DNA from: Chamaea fasciata
Taxonomy: Eukaryota; Chordata; Aves; Passeriformes; Sylviidae
Assembly: GCA_029207755.1 (NCBI GenBank)
Contig: JARCOQ010000083.1
Coordinates: forward strand, 248,001-312,000
Direction: 5' to 3'
Length of the DNA stretch: 64,000 nucleotides
The notes under the pieces were generated by a model that did no database searches, was not told where the DNA came from, and saw only the letters and a program-made list of their open reading frames with translations. The translations under genes and the position numbers were made by a program. Positions within the stretch are counted from its first letter, which is position 1; every line of letters begins with the position of its first letter. This document shows, in pieces, positions 29,281-40,710 of this stretch.

Positions 29281-30950
29281 CAACTCTGAATGCACACTAC
29301 TCGTGATGGACACAAGAGCCATGCATCCCTCTGTGGATGGAGCCTGGTTTGAATGGACAGCACAGCCACGCATCCAGACGGACACCAGAGCCGTGGATCC
29401 CAACTGGACATTGGTCTTGATGGACACCAGTGCCATGGATCCCACTGTGGATGGACACTGGTATGGATAGACATCAGAGCCTTGGATCCCAGCTTGACTG
29501 TGTTCTGGATGGAGAGCAGAGTCTTGGATTGGACTCTAGATGGATACTGCTCCAGATGGACACCAGAGCCATGGATCCCACTGTAGATGGATCCCCGTCT
29601 GGATAGACTCCAGAGCCATGGATCCGTCTCTGGATGGACGCTGGTCTGCATGGACACCCGAGCCATGGATCCAAATTGGAGCCTGGTCTGGATGGATACA
29701 AGGGCCATGGATTCCACTCTTGATGGACACTTGTGGAGATAGCAACCAGAGGCATGGATTCGACTCGAGATGGACACTGGTCCTGAAGGACAGTGGTCTA
29801 GATGGTGACCAGAGCCATTCCTCCCACCTTGTATTGACTCTTGCCAGACCCCGAGGCATGGATCCCACTCTGGATGGCCAGTGGTCTGGATGGGCACCAG
29901 ACCATGGATCCCCTATCAATGGACACTGGTCTAGATGGACGCCAGAGCCATGGATTCCAGCTGGACACTGGTGTGGATGGACACCAGAGCAATGGATGCC
30001 ACTGTGGATGGATACTGGTTTGGATGGACATAAGCGCCACGGATCCCAATCTAGATGGACGCTGCTGTGAATAGACACCAGAGCCATGGATCCCACAGTG
30101 GATTGTCAGTGGTCAGGATGGACACCAGAGCAATGGATGCCACTGTGGATGGACGCAGGTAGAGATGCACACCAGAGTAATGGTGTCCGCTCTGGATGGA
30201 CACTGGTCTGGATAGACAGCAGAACCCTGGCTTCCACTCCGGATGGACGCTTGCCTGAATAGACAAAAGAGCTATGGATCCCAGCTTGACACTTGTCTGG
30301 ATGGACACCAGAGCCATGGATCCCACTCTGAATGCACACTACTCGTGATGGACACAAGAGCCATGCATCCCTCTGTGGATGGAGCCTGGTTTGAATGGAC
30401 AGCACAGCCACGCATCCAGATGGACACCACAGCCATGGATCCCACCTGGACAATGGTCTGGATGGACACCAGAGCCATGGATGCCACTGTGGATGGACAC
30501 TGGTTTGGATGGACATAAGAGCCACAGATCCCAATCTGGATGGACGCTGCTGTGAATAGACACCAGAGCCATGGATCCCACAGTGGATTGACAGTGGTCA
30601 GGATGGACACCAGAGCAATGGATCCCACTGTGGATGGACACAGGTAGGTAGAGATGCACACCAGAGTAATGGTGTCCGCTCTGGATGGACACTGGTCTGG
30701 ATAGACAGCAGAACCCTGGCTTCCACTGTGGATGGACACTTGCCTGAATAGACAAAAGAGCTATGGATCCCAGCTTGACACTTGTCTGGATGGACACCAG
30801 AGCCATGGATCCCACTCTGAATGCACACTACTCGTGATGAACACAAGAGCCATGCATCCCTCTGTTGATGGAGCCTGGTTTGAATGGACAGCACAGCCAC
30901 GCATCCAGATGGAAACTTTTCCCGATGGACACCAGAGCCGTGGATCCCAA

Positions 30951-30995
30951 CGGGAGATGTTTGGATGGGTTTTTGGTTCCATGGTGATGGTGTCC
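30951..30995. repeat. Inversion joint between the two satellite arms
   Basis: The last forward unit ends near 30,950 after CCGTGGATCCCAACGGGAGA. A short stretch that fits neither orientation well follows, containing TTTGGATGGGTTTTTGGTTC. By about 30,990 units run in reverse as TGTCCATCCAGA. Just after the joint, at about 31,020-31,050, lies a reversed copy of the forward arm's marker unit (CTCTTTTGTCTATCAAGC), while the last forward marker is some 200 bp before the joint. The arms are therefore not a symmetric palindrome about this point. Confidence 0.8.
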
Positions 30996-33900
30996 ATCCA
31001 GAAAAGTGTCAAGTTGGGTTCCTAGCTCTTTTGTCTATCAAGCAAGCGTCCATCCAGAGTGGAATCCATAGCTCTGGTGTCTATCCAGACCAGTGTCCTT
31101 CCAGCGTGAACACCAGTGCTCTGCTGTCCATGTGTACTAGTATCCATGTAGAGTGCGATCCATGGTTCTGGTGTCGATCTTGACCAGTGCCCATCAGGAG
31201 TGGAATCCACGGTCCGGGTGTCGATCCAGACCAGGTTCCACTTTGAAACCATGGCTCTGGTCTCCATTCACATCCGTGCGAATCCAGAATTGGATCCGCA
31301 GGTCTGGTGTCGTTCGAGACTAGTATCCATCTAAGGTGGGATTCATGGCTCTGCTGTACATCCAGAACAGTGTACAGTTTTGATCCATGGCCCTGGTGTC
31401 CATCCAGACTAGTGTCAAAATTGAATGGGATCCATGGCCCTGGTGTCCATCTAGACCAGTGTCGAGATGGAACCCATGGCTCTGGTGCACCTCTAGGTTA
31501 GTGGCCATTTGTTCACGGTCCATGGTTTTTGGACTATCCATACCAATGTCCATCCACAGGGGGATCCATGGCTCTGGTGTCCATCCAGAAACATGTCCAG
31601 TTGGGATCCATGGCTCTCGTTTCCATCTGGACCTGTGTCCATCTGGATACGTGTCTGTGGTGCCCATTCAAATCAGGCTCCATCCACAGGGGGATGCATG
31701 GCACTTGTGTCCATCAAGAGTAGTATGCATCCATAGTAGGATCAATGGCGCTGGTGTCTATCCGAACCAGTGACCATCCACACAGGGATCCATGGTGCTG
31801 GTGTCCTTTCAGACAAGTGTCAAGCTGGGATCAATAACTCTTTTGTCCATCCAGAGAAGTGTCCATCCACTGAGGGATCCGTGGTCTGATGTCCATCCAG
31901 AACAGTGTCTTGTTATGACCATGGCCTTGGTGTCCATCCAGACCAGTGTCCATCCAGAGTGGGATCCATGGTTCTGGTGACTATCTCCACCAGTGTCCAT
32001 CAAGAGTGGAATGCACGGCCCTGGGGCCTATCCACACCAGGTTCCACTTTGAAACCATGGCTCTGCTATCCATCCACAACCATGCCAATCCAGAATTGGA
32101 TCCACGGCTCTGGTGTCTTTCCAGACCAGTATCCATCCAAAGTGGGATCCATGCCTCTGGCAGCCATCCAGAACAGTGTCCATCCAGAGTCACATCCATG
32201 CCCTTTGTGTCCATCCAAAGCAGTGTCTGTCTGGACCAGTGTCCAGATGGGATCCATGGCGCTGATGTCTATCTAAAGCAGTGTCCATCCACAGTGGGAT
32301 CCATGGCTCTGCTCTCCATCCAGACCCTTATCCATCTGGACCAGTTTCCAGTTTGCATCCATGGCAATGTGTCAATCTGGACCACTGTCCATCTGAAGTG
32401 GGATCCATGGCTCTGGTGTCCATCCAGACAATTGTCCAGCCACAGTTGTATCGAAGAATCTGGGGTCCATCCAGACCAGTGTCCAGTTTGGATCTATGGC
32501 CCTGGTGTCCATCCAGACCACTCTCCATCTACAGTGGGATCAATGGCGCAGGTGTCCATTCAGAGCAGTGTCCTTTCACAATAGGATTCATGGCTCTGGT
32601 GTCCATTCCGACCAGTGTCCATCTGAAATGCATGGCTCTGGTGTCTGTCTACACCTGTTTCCATTCATAGGCAAATGTCCATCCAGAGTGGACACCATTG
32701 CTCCTGTGTCCATCGAGACCAGTGCCCATCCACAGTGGGATCCATGGCTCTGGTGTCTATTCAAAACAGCGTCCATCCAGAGTGGACACCATGGCTCTGA
32801 TATCCATCTCTGCCAGTGTCCATCCACAGTGGCATCTATGGCTCAGGTGTCCATCCAAACCAGTGTCCATCCACACTGGCATCCATGGCGCTGGATTCTT
32901 TCCAGACCAGTGTCCAGCAAAGACACTTGGTCTTTTGTCGACCCAGACAAGTGTCCATACACAGTGGGATCCATGGTTCTGGTGTCTATCTCGACCAGTG
33001 TCCATCAAGAGTGGAATCCATGGCCCTGGTGTCGATCTAGACCAGTGTCGAGATGGAATCCATGGTTCTGGCATCCATCCACAACTGTGTCCATCCAGAG
33101 TCACTTCCATGCCTCTTGTGTCCATCCAGAGCAGTGTTCATCTGGACCAGTGTCCAGCTGGGATCTATGGCCATGGCATCAATCTGGAACAGTGTGCATC
33201 CACAGTTTGATCCATGGCGCTGGTGTCCATCCAGACCAGTGTCCAGCTTGGATGCACAGCTCTATTGTCTACTGTGACCAGTGGCCATCCACACTGGGAT
33301 CCATGGTGCTGGTATCCATCCAGACCAGTGTCCAGCTTGGAGCCACAGCTCCATTGTCTATTGTGACCAGTGGCCATTCACACTGAGATCCATGGTGCTG
33401 GTTTCTATACAGACCAGTGTCAAGCTTAGATCCACAGCTCTAATGTCTATCATGAGCAGTGTCCACCCATAGGGGATCCATAGCGCTGGCATCTATCCAG
33501 ACCAGGATCAAGCTGGGATCCATAGCTCTTTTGTCTATCCAGGCAAGTGTCCATCCAGAGTGGACACCATTGCTCTGCTGTCCATCTCTGCCAGTGCCCA
33601 TCCAGAGTGGGATCCATGGCTCTAGTGTCTATCCAAAAAAGTGTTCATCCACAGTGGGATCCATGACACTGGTGTCAATCCAGATTAGTGTCCATCTAGG
33701 ATCCATGGCTCTGGCGTCCATCCAGAACAGTGTCCATCCAGAGCAGTGTTCATCTGGACCAGTGTCCAGCTGGGATCCATGGCCATGGCGTCAATCTGGA
33801 ACAGTGTCCATTCACAGTTGAATCCATGGCGCTGGTGTCCATACAGACCACTGTTCAGCCACAGTTCTATTAAGGCTCGGGCGTCCATCCAGACCAGTGT

Positions 33901-36029
33901 CCAGTTTGGATCCATGACTCTGGTGTCTATCCGGACCAGTTTCCGACCTGAGTGGAATCCATGGCCCTGGGGTCCATCTAGACCAGTGTCGAGATGGAAC
34001 CCATGGCTCTGGTGTCCGTCTAGACCAGTGTCCATTTGTAGGGGATCCATGGTCTGGTGCCGGTCCAGACCAGTGCCCATCCAGAGTGGGATCTACTGAT
34101 TGGTTTCTGACTAGACCACTATCAAGAGAAGGAGGGAGGCATGGCTCTGGTGTCCATCTGGACCACTGTCCATCTGGACCAGTGTCCATCCGGAGTCGCA
34201 TCCATGGCTCTGGTGTCTATACAGACTTATGTCCAGCAAGAGTGGAATCCACAGCATTTTTATCCATCCAGACCAGGTTACAGTTTGGATCCATGGCTCT
34301 AGTGTCCATCCAGAACAGTGTCCACCCAGGCACGGATCCATGGCTCTGGAATCCATTCAGACAAGGCTCCATCCAAGGTGGGACCCATGGCTCTGGTGTC
34401 CATCTGGACAAGTGTCCAGCAGGGATTTATGGCTCTGATGTTTATCCTAAGCAGTGACCATCCCCTGTGGGATCCATTACGCTGATGTTCTTCCAGACCA
34501 GTGTCCAGCTGGCTATCATGGCTCTGATGTCTATCAAGAGCAGTGTCCATCCATAGCGGACCTATGGTTCTGGTGTCTATACAGACCCATGTCCAACCAC
34601 AGTGGGATCAATGGCTCTGGTGTCCATCCAGACTATTATCCATCTGGACCAGTGTCCAGTTTGCATCCATGGCCATGGTGTCAAGCTGGACCAGGATCCA
34701 TTCACAGTGGAACCCATGGCTCCGATGTCTTTCCAGACCAGTGTCCATCCAGAGTGGACACCATTGCTCTGGTGTCCATCCAAACCAGTGTCCATTCACA
34801 GTGGGATCTATGGCTCTGGGTTCCATCCAGACCACTGTCCAACCACAGTTCTATTGAATGCTCTGGGGTCTGTCCAGACCAGTGTCCAGTTTGGATCCTT
34901 GGCTCTGGAGTCCATACAGAGACACATGCATGGCTCTGATGTCTATCCAAACCACTCACAATCCCCAGTGGGATCCATGGTGCTGGTGTCCCTCCAGATC
35001 AGTGTCCAGCTGAAATCCATGGCTCTGATGTCTATCCAGACCAGTGTCCATCTGTAGCGGATCAATGGCTCTGGTTTCTATTCAGACCAGTGTCCATCCA
35101 CAGTGGGATCCATGGCTCTGATGTTCATCCAGAGATGTGTCCAGTTGGGTTCCACACCTCTGGTGTCCATCTGGACAAGTGTTCAGTTTGCATCCATGGC
35201 CATGGTGTCAATCTTGACCAGGGTCCATCCACAGTGGGATCCATGGCTCTGGTGTCCATCCAGACCATTGTTCAGCCACAGTTGTATCGAAGAGTCTGGG
35301 GTCCATCCAGACCAGTGGCCAGTTTGGATCCATGGCCCTGGTGTCCATCCAAAGTTGGATCCATGCACCTGGTGTCCATCCAGAGCACTCTCCATCTACA
35401 GTGGGGTCAATAATGCTGGTGTACATCAAGAACACTGACCATCCACATAAGGATCCATGGCTCTGGTGTCCAGCCAGACCAGTGTCCAGCTGGAATCCAT
35501 AGCTCTGGCGTCCGTCTAGAAAAATGTCCATTCGTAGGTGATCCATGGTCCGGTGCCTATCCAGACCACTATCCTTCTGGAGTGGGATCCATGGCTCGGT
35601 GTCTTACCAGACACTATCAATAAAATGTTGGGCGTATGGCTCTGGTGTCCATCTGGACCAGAGTCCATCCAGAGTTGGATCCAGGGCTCTGGTGTGCATC
35701 CAGACCACTGTCAATCCACAGGTGTTTTGAAGAATCTGGGGTCCATCCAGAATTATATCCAGTTTGGATCCATGGCTCTGGTGTCCATCTAGACCTGTGC
35801 CCAGCTGGACCAGTTTCCAGCTGGGATCTATGGCTCTGGTGTCCATCCAGACCAGTGTCCAGTTGGGATCCATGGCGCTGGTGTCCGTCTGGAAAAGTGT
35901 CCATCTGGATACGTGGTTGTGCTGTCCATTCAATCAACGGTCCATCCACAGAGGGATGCATGGCTCTTGTGTCCATCATGAGTAGTGTGAATTCAGACTG
36001 GGATCCATGGCGCTGGTCTCTATCCAAAC

Positions 36030-36335
36030 CAGTCACTTCCACAGAGGGATCCATAGTGCTGGTGTCCATCCAGACCAGTGTCAAGCTGGGATCCATAGCT
36101 CTTTTGTCTATCAAGACAAGTGTCCATCCAAAGTGGGATCCATGGCTCTGGGGTCTATCTAGACCAGTGTCCATCCAGATTTGATATCATTGCACAGGTA
36201 TTCATCTAAACGAGTGTCCATCCACTGTGGGATTCATGGTTCTGGTGTCTATCTCGACCAGTGTCCATCAAGAGCGGAATCCAACGGCCCTGGTGCCTAT
36301 CCAGACCAGGTTCCACTTTGAAACCATGGCTCTGC
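36030..36335 (-). repeat. Long-range repeat in inverted arm, copy 1
   Basis: About 270 bp (best part 36,064-36,333) recurs at 40,441-40,710 with offset 4,377 bp and no difference noticed by eye. It includes unusual text such as TTTGATATCATTGCACAGG. Related but more diverged units lie near 31,985 and 37,190, suggesting an older higher-order period of about 4 kb in this arm. Confidence 0.8.
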
Positions 36336-39300
36336 TAACCATCCACAACCGTGCCAATCCAAAATTGGATCCGTGGCTCTGTTGTCTATCCAGACCAGTA
36401 TTCATCCGAGGTGGGATCCATGCCTCTGGCGTCCATCCAGAACAGTGTCCATCCAGAGCTGTGTCCATCTTGACCAGTGTCCAGCTAAGATCCATGGCGC
36501 TAATATCTATCCAAACCAGCAACCATTCACAGTGGGATCCATGGCTCTGCAGTCCATCCAAAAACGTGTCCAGTTGTGATCCACGGCTCTGGTGTCCATC
36601 TGGACAAGTGTCCCACTGGATAGGTGGCTGTGCGGTCCATTCAAACCAGGCTCCATCCACAGAGGGATGCATGGCTCTTGTGTCCATCAAGTGCAGTGTG
36701 CATCCAGAGTGAGATCCATGGTGCTGGCATCCATCCAGACAAGTGTCAAGCTGGGATCCATAGCTCTTTAGTCCATCTAGGCAAGTGTCCATCCAGAGTG
36801 GAATCCATAACTCTGGTGTCTATCCAGACCAGTGTCCATCCAGAGTGGACACCATTGCTCTGGTGTTCATCTGTACCAGTGTCCATCCCGAGTGCGATTA
36901 GTGGCTCTGGTGTCCATCCAGACAAGTGTCCAGCTTGGATCCATAGCTCTAATGTCTATCATGACCACAGTCCATCCATAGGGGATCTATGGCTCTGGTG
37001 GCTATCCAGACGAGTATCCATCAAATACACTTGGTCTTTTGTCCATGCAGACCTGAGTCCACCAAGAGTGGGATCCATGGCTCCGGTGTCCATCCAGACC
37101 AGTGTCTAGTTTTGATCAACGGCCCTGGTGGCCATCCAGACCAGCGTCCATGCAAAGTGGGATCCATGGTTCTAGTGTCTATCTTGATCAGTGTCCATCA
37201 AGAGTGGAATCCACGGCCCTGGTGCCTATCCAGACCAGGTTCAACTTTGAAATCATGGCTCTGGTGTCCATCCACAACAGTGCCCATCCGAAAGTGGATT
37301 GAAGGCTCTGGTGTCCTTCCACACCAGTACCCATCCAAGGTGGGATCCATGCCTCTGGCGTCCATCCAGAACAGTGTCCGTCTGGACCAGTGTCCAGCTG
37401 GAATCCATGCCTATGATGTCTATCCAGACCAGTGTCCATCCATAGCAGACCTATTCCTAGGGTGTCCATCCAGTCCAGTGTCCAGCTAAAATCCATGGCT
37501 CTGGTGTCCCTCTAACTTAGAGGCCATTAGTACAGGATCCATGGTTTTGGTCCTATTCAGACCAGTGTCCATTAAAAGTGGGATCCATGGCTCAGTTTCT
37601 GACCAGATCACTATCAAGAAAAGGTGGGAGGCATGGCTCTGGTGTCCATCTGGACGAGTGTCCATCTGGACCAGTGTCCATCCAGAGTCGCATCCATGGC
37701 TCTGGTGTCTATACAGACCAGTGTCCATCAAGAGTGGAATCCATGGCACTTTTATCCATCCAGACCAGGTTCCAATTTGGATCCATGGCTCCCGTGTCCA
37801 TCCAGACACGGATCCATGGCTCTGGAGTCTATCCAGACCAGAATCCATCCAAGGTGGGATCCATGGCCCTGGTGTCCGATTGGACCGGTGTCCAGCAGGG
37901 ATCCATGGCTCTGATGTCTATCCCAATCAGTGACCATCCACAGTGGGATCCATGCCGCTGGTGTCCCTCCAGACCAGTGTCCAGCCGGGATCCACAGCTC
38001 TAATGTTTATCATGACCAGTGTCCATCCATAGGGGATCCATGGCTCTGGTGTCTATCCAAGCCAGTGTCAAGATGGGATCCATAGATCTTTTGTCTATCC
38101 AGGCAAGTGTCCATCCAGATTGGAATCCACAGCTCTGGTGTCTTTTCAGACCAGTGTCCATCCACAGTGAGATCCATGGCACTGGTGTCTATCCAGACTG
38201 GTGTCCATCCAGAGTGGGATCCATGGATCTGGTGTCTATCCAGAGCACTGTCCATCTACAGAAGGATCAATAACGCTGGTGTACTTCCAGACCAATGTCC
38301 ATCCAGAGTGGGATCCATGGCTCGGTGTCTGACCAGACCACTATCAATTAAAGGTGGGAGGCATGGCTCTAGTGTCCCTTTGGACCAGTGTCCATCTGGA
38401 CCAGTGTCCATCCAAAGACGGATCCATGGCACTGCTGTCTATCTCAACCAGTGTCCATCCAGAGTTGGATACATGGCTCTGGTGTCCATCTCGATCAGTG
38501 CCCATCAAGAGGGGAACCCATGGCACTTTTATCCATCCAGACCAGGTTCCAGTTTGGATCCAGGGCTCTGGTGTCCATCCAGACCAGTGCCCATCCAGAG
38601 ACGGATCCATGCCTCTGGTGTCCATCCAGAGCAGTGTCCTGCTGGACCAGTGTCCAGCTGGGATCCATGACTCTGATGTCTATCCAAACCAGTGTCCATC
38701 CACAGTGGGATCCATGGCTCTGATGTCCATCCAGAGACGTGCCCAGTTGCGATCCACGGCTCTGGTGTCCATCTGGACAAGTGTCCATCTGGATATGTGG
38801 CTGTGATGTCCATTCAAACCAGGCTCCATCCACAGAGGGATGAATGGCTCTTATGTCCATCAAGAGTAGTGTGCATTCATAGTGCTGGCATCCATGCAGA
38901 CCAGTGTCAAGCTGGGATCCATAGCTCTTTAGTCTATCCAGGCAAGCTTCCATCCAGAGTGGAATCCATGGCTCTGGTGTCTATCCAGACCAGTGTCGAT
39001 CCAGAGCGGACACCATGGCCCTGATGTCCATCTCTACCAGTGTCCATCCACAGTGGGATCAATGGCTCTGGTGTCCATCCAGACCAGTGTCCAACCACTG
39101 TGGGATTCATGGGTCTGGGGCATATTCACAGCAGTGTCCATCCAGAGTGGGATCCGGGGATCCTATGTCCATCCAAACCATTGACCATCCACACTGGCAT
39201 CCATGGCACTGGACTCTTTCCAGACCAGTGTCCAGCAAAGACACGTGGTCTTTTGTCCATCCAGACAAGTGTCCATCCACTGTGGGATCCATGCTCTGCT

Positions 39301-39679
39301 GTCCATCCAGACAAGTGTCCATACACACTGGGATCCATGGTTCTGCTGTCTATCTCGACCCGTGTCCATCACGAGTGGAATCCACGGCCCTGGTGTCCAT
39401 CCAGACCAGTGTCCAACCTGAGTGGGATCCATTGCCCTGGTGTCCATCTAGACCAGTGTCGAGATGGAATCCATGACACTGGCGTCCATCCAGAACAGTG
39501 TCCATCTACAGTCTCATCCATGCCTCTTGTGTCCATCCAGAGCAGTGTTCATCTGGACCAGTGTCCAGCTGGGATCTATGGCCATGGCGTCAATCTGGAA
39601 CAGTGTCCAGTTTGAATCCATGGCTCTGGTGTCCATCCAGAGACAGATTCATGGCTCTGATGTCTACCCAAACCAGTGA

Positions 39680-39684
39680 CCATC
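39680..39684. repeat. Target site duplication, left of solo LTR
   Basis: CCATC immediately before the LTR's TGTCTTAG, matching CCATC at 40,412-40,416. Because CCATC is also part of the satellite unit, the duplication is recognised by the restored unit rather than by the five bases alone. Confidence 0.75.
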
Positions 39685-40411
39685 TGTCTTAGTTTGGGAA
39701 GACAGGTATCTGCCAGGTAAAATTACAATCAGAGGCTCTTTGGCAAAGATTTGGGAAATAGGAACAGCAGTTCTTTACTAGTATGTAATACAAAGCAAAC
39801 AAACACAAAAAAAAACCCTCCACCAAACAAGTACAGAATTAATAACAAACGACAACAGTACTAAGAACTTTGAGGGCTTTGTTTCACAAAACCCAGGGCA
39901 GTTTGGTTTCGGTGTCCCTGCAGGATCCTCAGAGCACCAAGCTGAAACAGTGGAAAAGTCCCGGGCTGGTCGCTGGGATGGCAGGGTGTCCCGGCAGGCA
40001 GGGGCAGGATGTCCCGGCAGCGCAGGGGGTGCAGGGTCACGATGCAGCAAGAGGAGCAGCGCCGAAGAAGCCGAAGGCGAGGCAGTGCCTGGACCGGCTC
40101 CCGCGGGTGGCAGGGAAAACTCAGGATTCAGGCCGAACCGGTGATAGTAGATTTCTCAGGACTGGATCCTTTTGCACACAGTGCAACTCTTCTAGCCAGC
40201 AACAGCCGTTCTCTCTCTCCCCGAAGGCCGGAAAAAGAAAAGCCCGCAGCTGCCTCAAACTCTGTCTTTTACCTATGTTATCTCCCCCTTCCACCTTTGT
40301 CCACCTCTTTGTTTCGGTTAAGTACTCTCAAGTATCCAACACTTGGTCTCCTTGGTAACTTGTGGGGAAAATATTCTTTAGAGAAAGAAGGAACAAATCT
40401 AACCCCCAACA
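39685..40411 (-). mobile_element. Solo LTR, ERVL-like, inside the satellite
   Basis: A 727-bp non-satellite insertion starts TGTCTTAGTTTGGG and ends CCCCCAACA, so it has the TG...CA ends of an LTR. The 5-bp sequence CCATC flanks it on both sides (39,680-39,684 and 40,412-40,416). Removing one copy restores an ordinary satellite unit (GTGACCATC followed by CACAG). A 5-bp duplication fits ERVL-class integration. The text TGTTGGGGGTTAGATTTG on the minus strand and AGTTCTTTACTAG on the plus strand resemble LTRs I know from finch-like birds, from memory only. I set the strand to minus because those LTRs are usually written starting TGTTGGGG. No internal retroviral sequence remains, so this is a recombined solo LTR. 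A GC-rich CpG-bearing patch lies at about 39,960-40,140. The open frames of 162 and 176 codons inside it are not credible genes. Confidence 0.85.
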
Positions 40412-40416
40412 CCATC
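40412..40416. repeat. Target site duplication, right of solo LTR
   Basis: CCATC immediately after the LTR's CCCAACA. It is followed by CACAGAGGGATCCATGG, the normal continuation of a satellite unit. Confidence 0.75.
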
Positions 40417-40424
40417 CACAGAGG

Positions 40425-40710
40425 GATCCATGGTGCTTGTGTCCATCCAGACCAGTGTCAAGCTGGGATCCATAGCTCTTTTGTCTATCAAGACAAGTGT
40501 CCATCCAAAGTGGGATCCATGGCTCTGGGGTCTATCTAGACCAGTGTCCATCCAGATTTGATATCATTGCACAGGTATTCATCTAAACGAGTGTCCATCC
40601 ACTGTGGGATTCATGGTTCTGGTGTCTATCTCGACCAGTGTCCATCAAGAGCGGAATCCAACGGCCCTGGTGCCTATCCAGACCAGGTTCCACTTTGAAA
40701 CCATGGCTCT
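40425..40710 (-). repeat. Long-range repeat in inverted arm, copy 2
   Basis: Partner of 36,030-36,335 at offset 4,377. It begins directly to the right of the solo LTR, so the LTR landed beside this block. Similarity ends at about 40,710, where GCTCTGGTCTCC replaces GCTCTGCTAACC. Confidence 0.8.

Larger units (their letters stand above)
1..30950 (+). repeat. 47-bp satellite array, forward arm
   Basis: Tandem array of a unit whose usual length is 47 bp, with a recurrent 42-bp variant. Each unit carries the core CCATGGATCC (overlapping NcoI and BamHI sites), followed by CACTCTGGATGGACACTGG and then TCTGGATGGACACCAGAG. The unit looks like a degenerate trimer of a 16-17 bp element containing GGATGGACAC or a relative. 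Consensus GC is about 57 percent by hand count. The array is already in progress at base 1, so its left end lies outside the window. Units differ from neighbours but match units 1-2 kb away, which is higher-order organisation. A marker unit, GCCTGAATAGACAAAAGAGC, recurs near 1,175, 2,270, 3,745, 4,555, 6,575, 8,230, 9,980, 12,075, 13,730, 15,465, 17,120, 18,160, 19,915, 21,290, 23,030, 24,770, 26,420, 27,460, 29,210, 30,255 and 30,745. I do not recognise this satellite as a named family. The open frames in it are a composition effect, not genes. Confidence 0.97.

Noticed and set aside
1..30950. CRISPR-like array
   Set aside because: There are no constant repeats separated by unique spacers. 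The whole unit is repetitive, with related pieces throughout, and the context is a vertebrate-type genome.
39870..40539. Open frames of 162 and 176 codons on the plus strand
   Set aside because: They lie within the solo LTR and its joint with satellite. They have no domain and cross the LTR boundary into repeat units.
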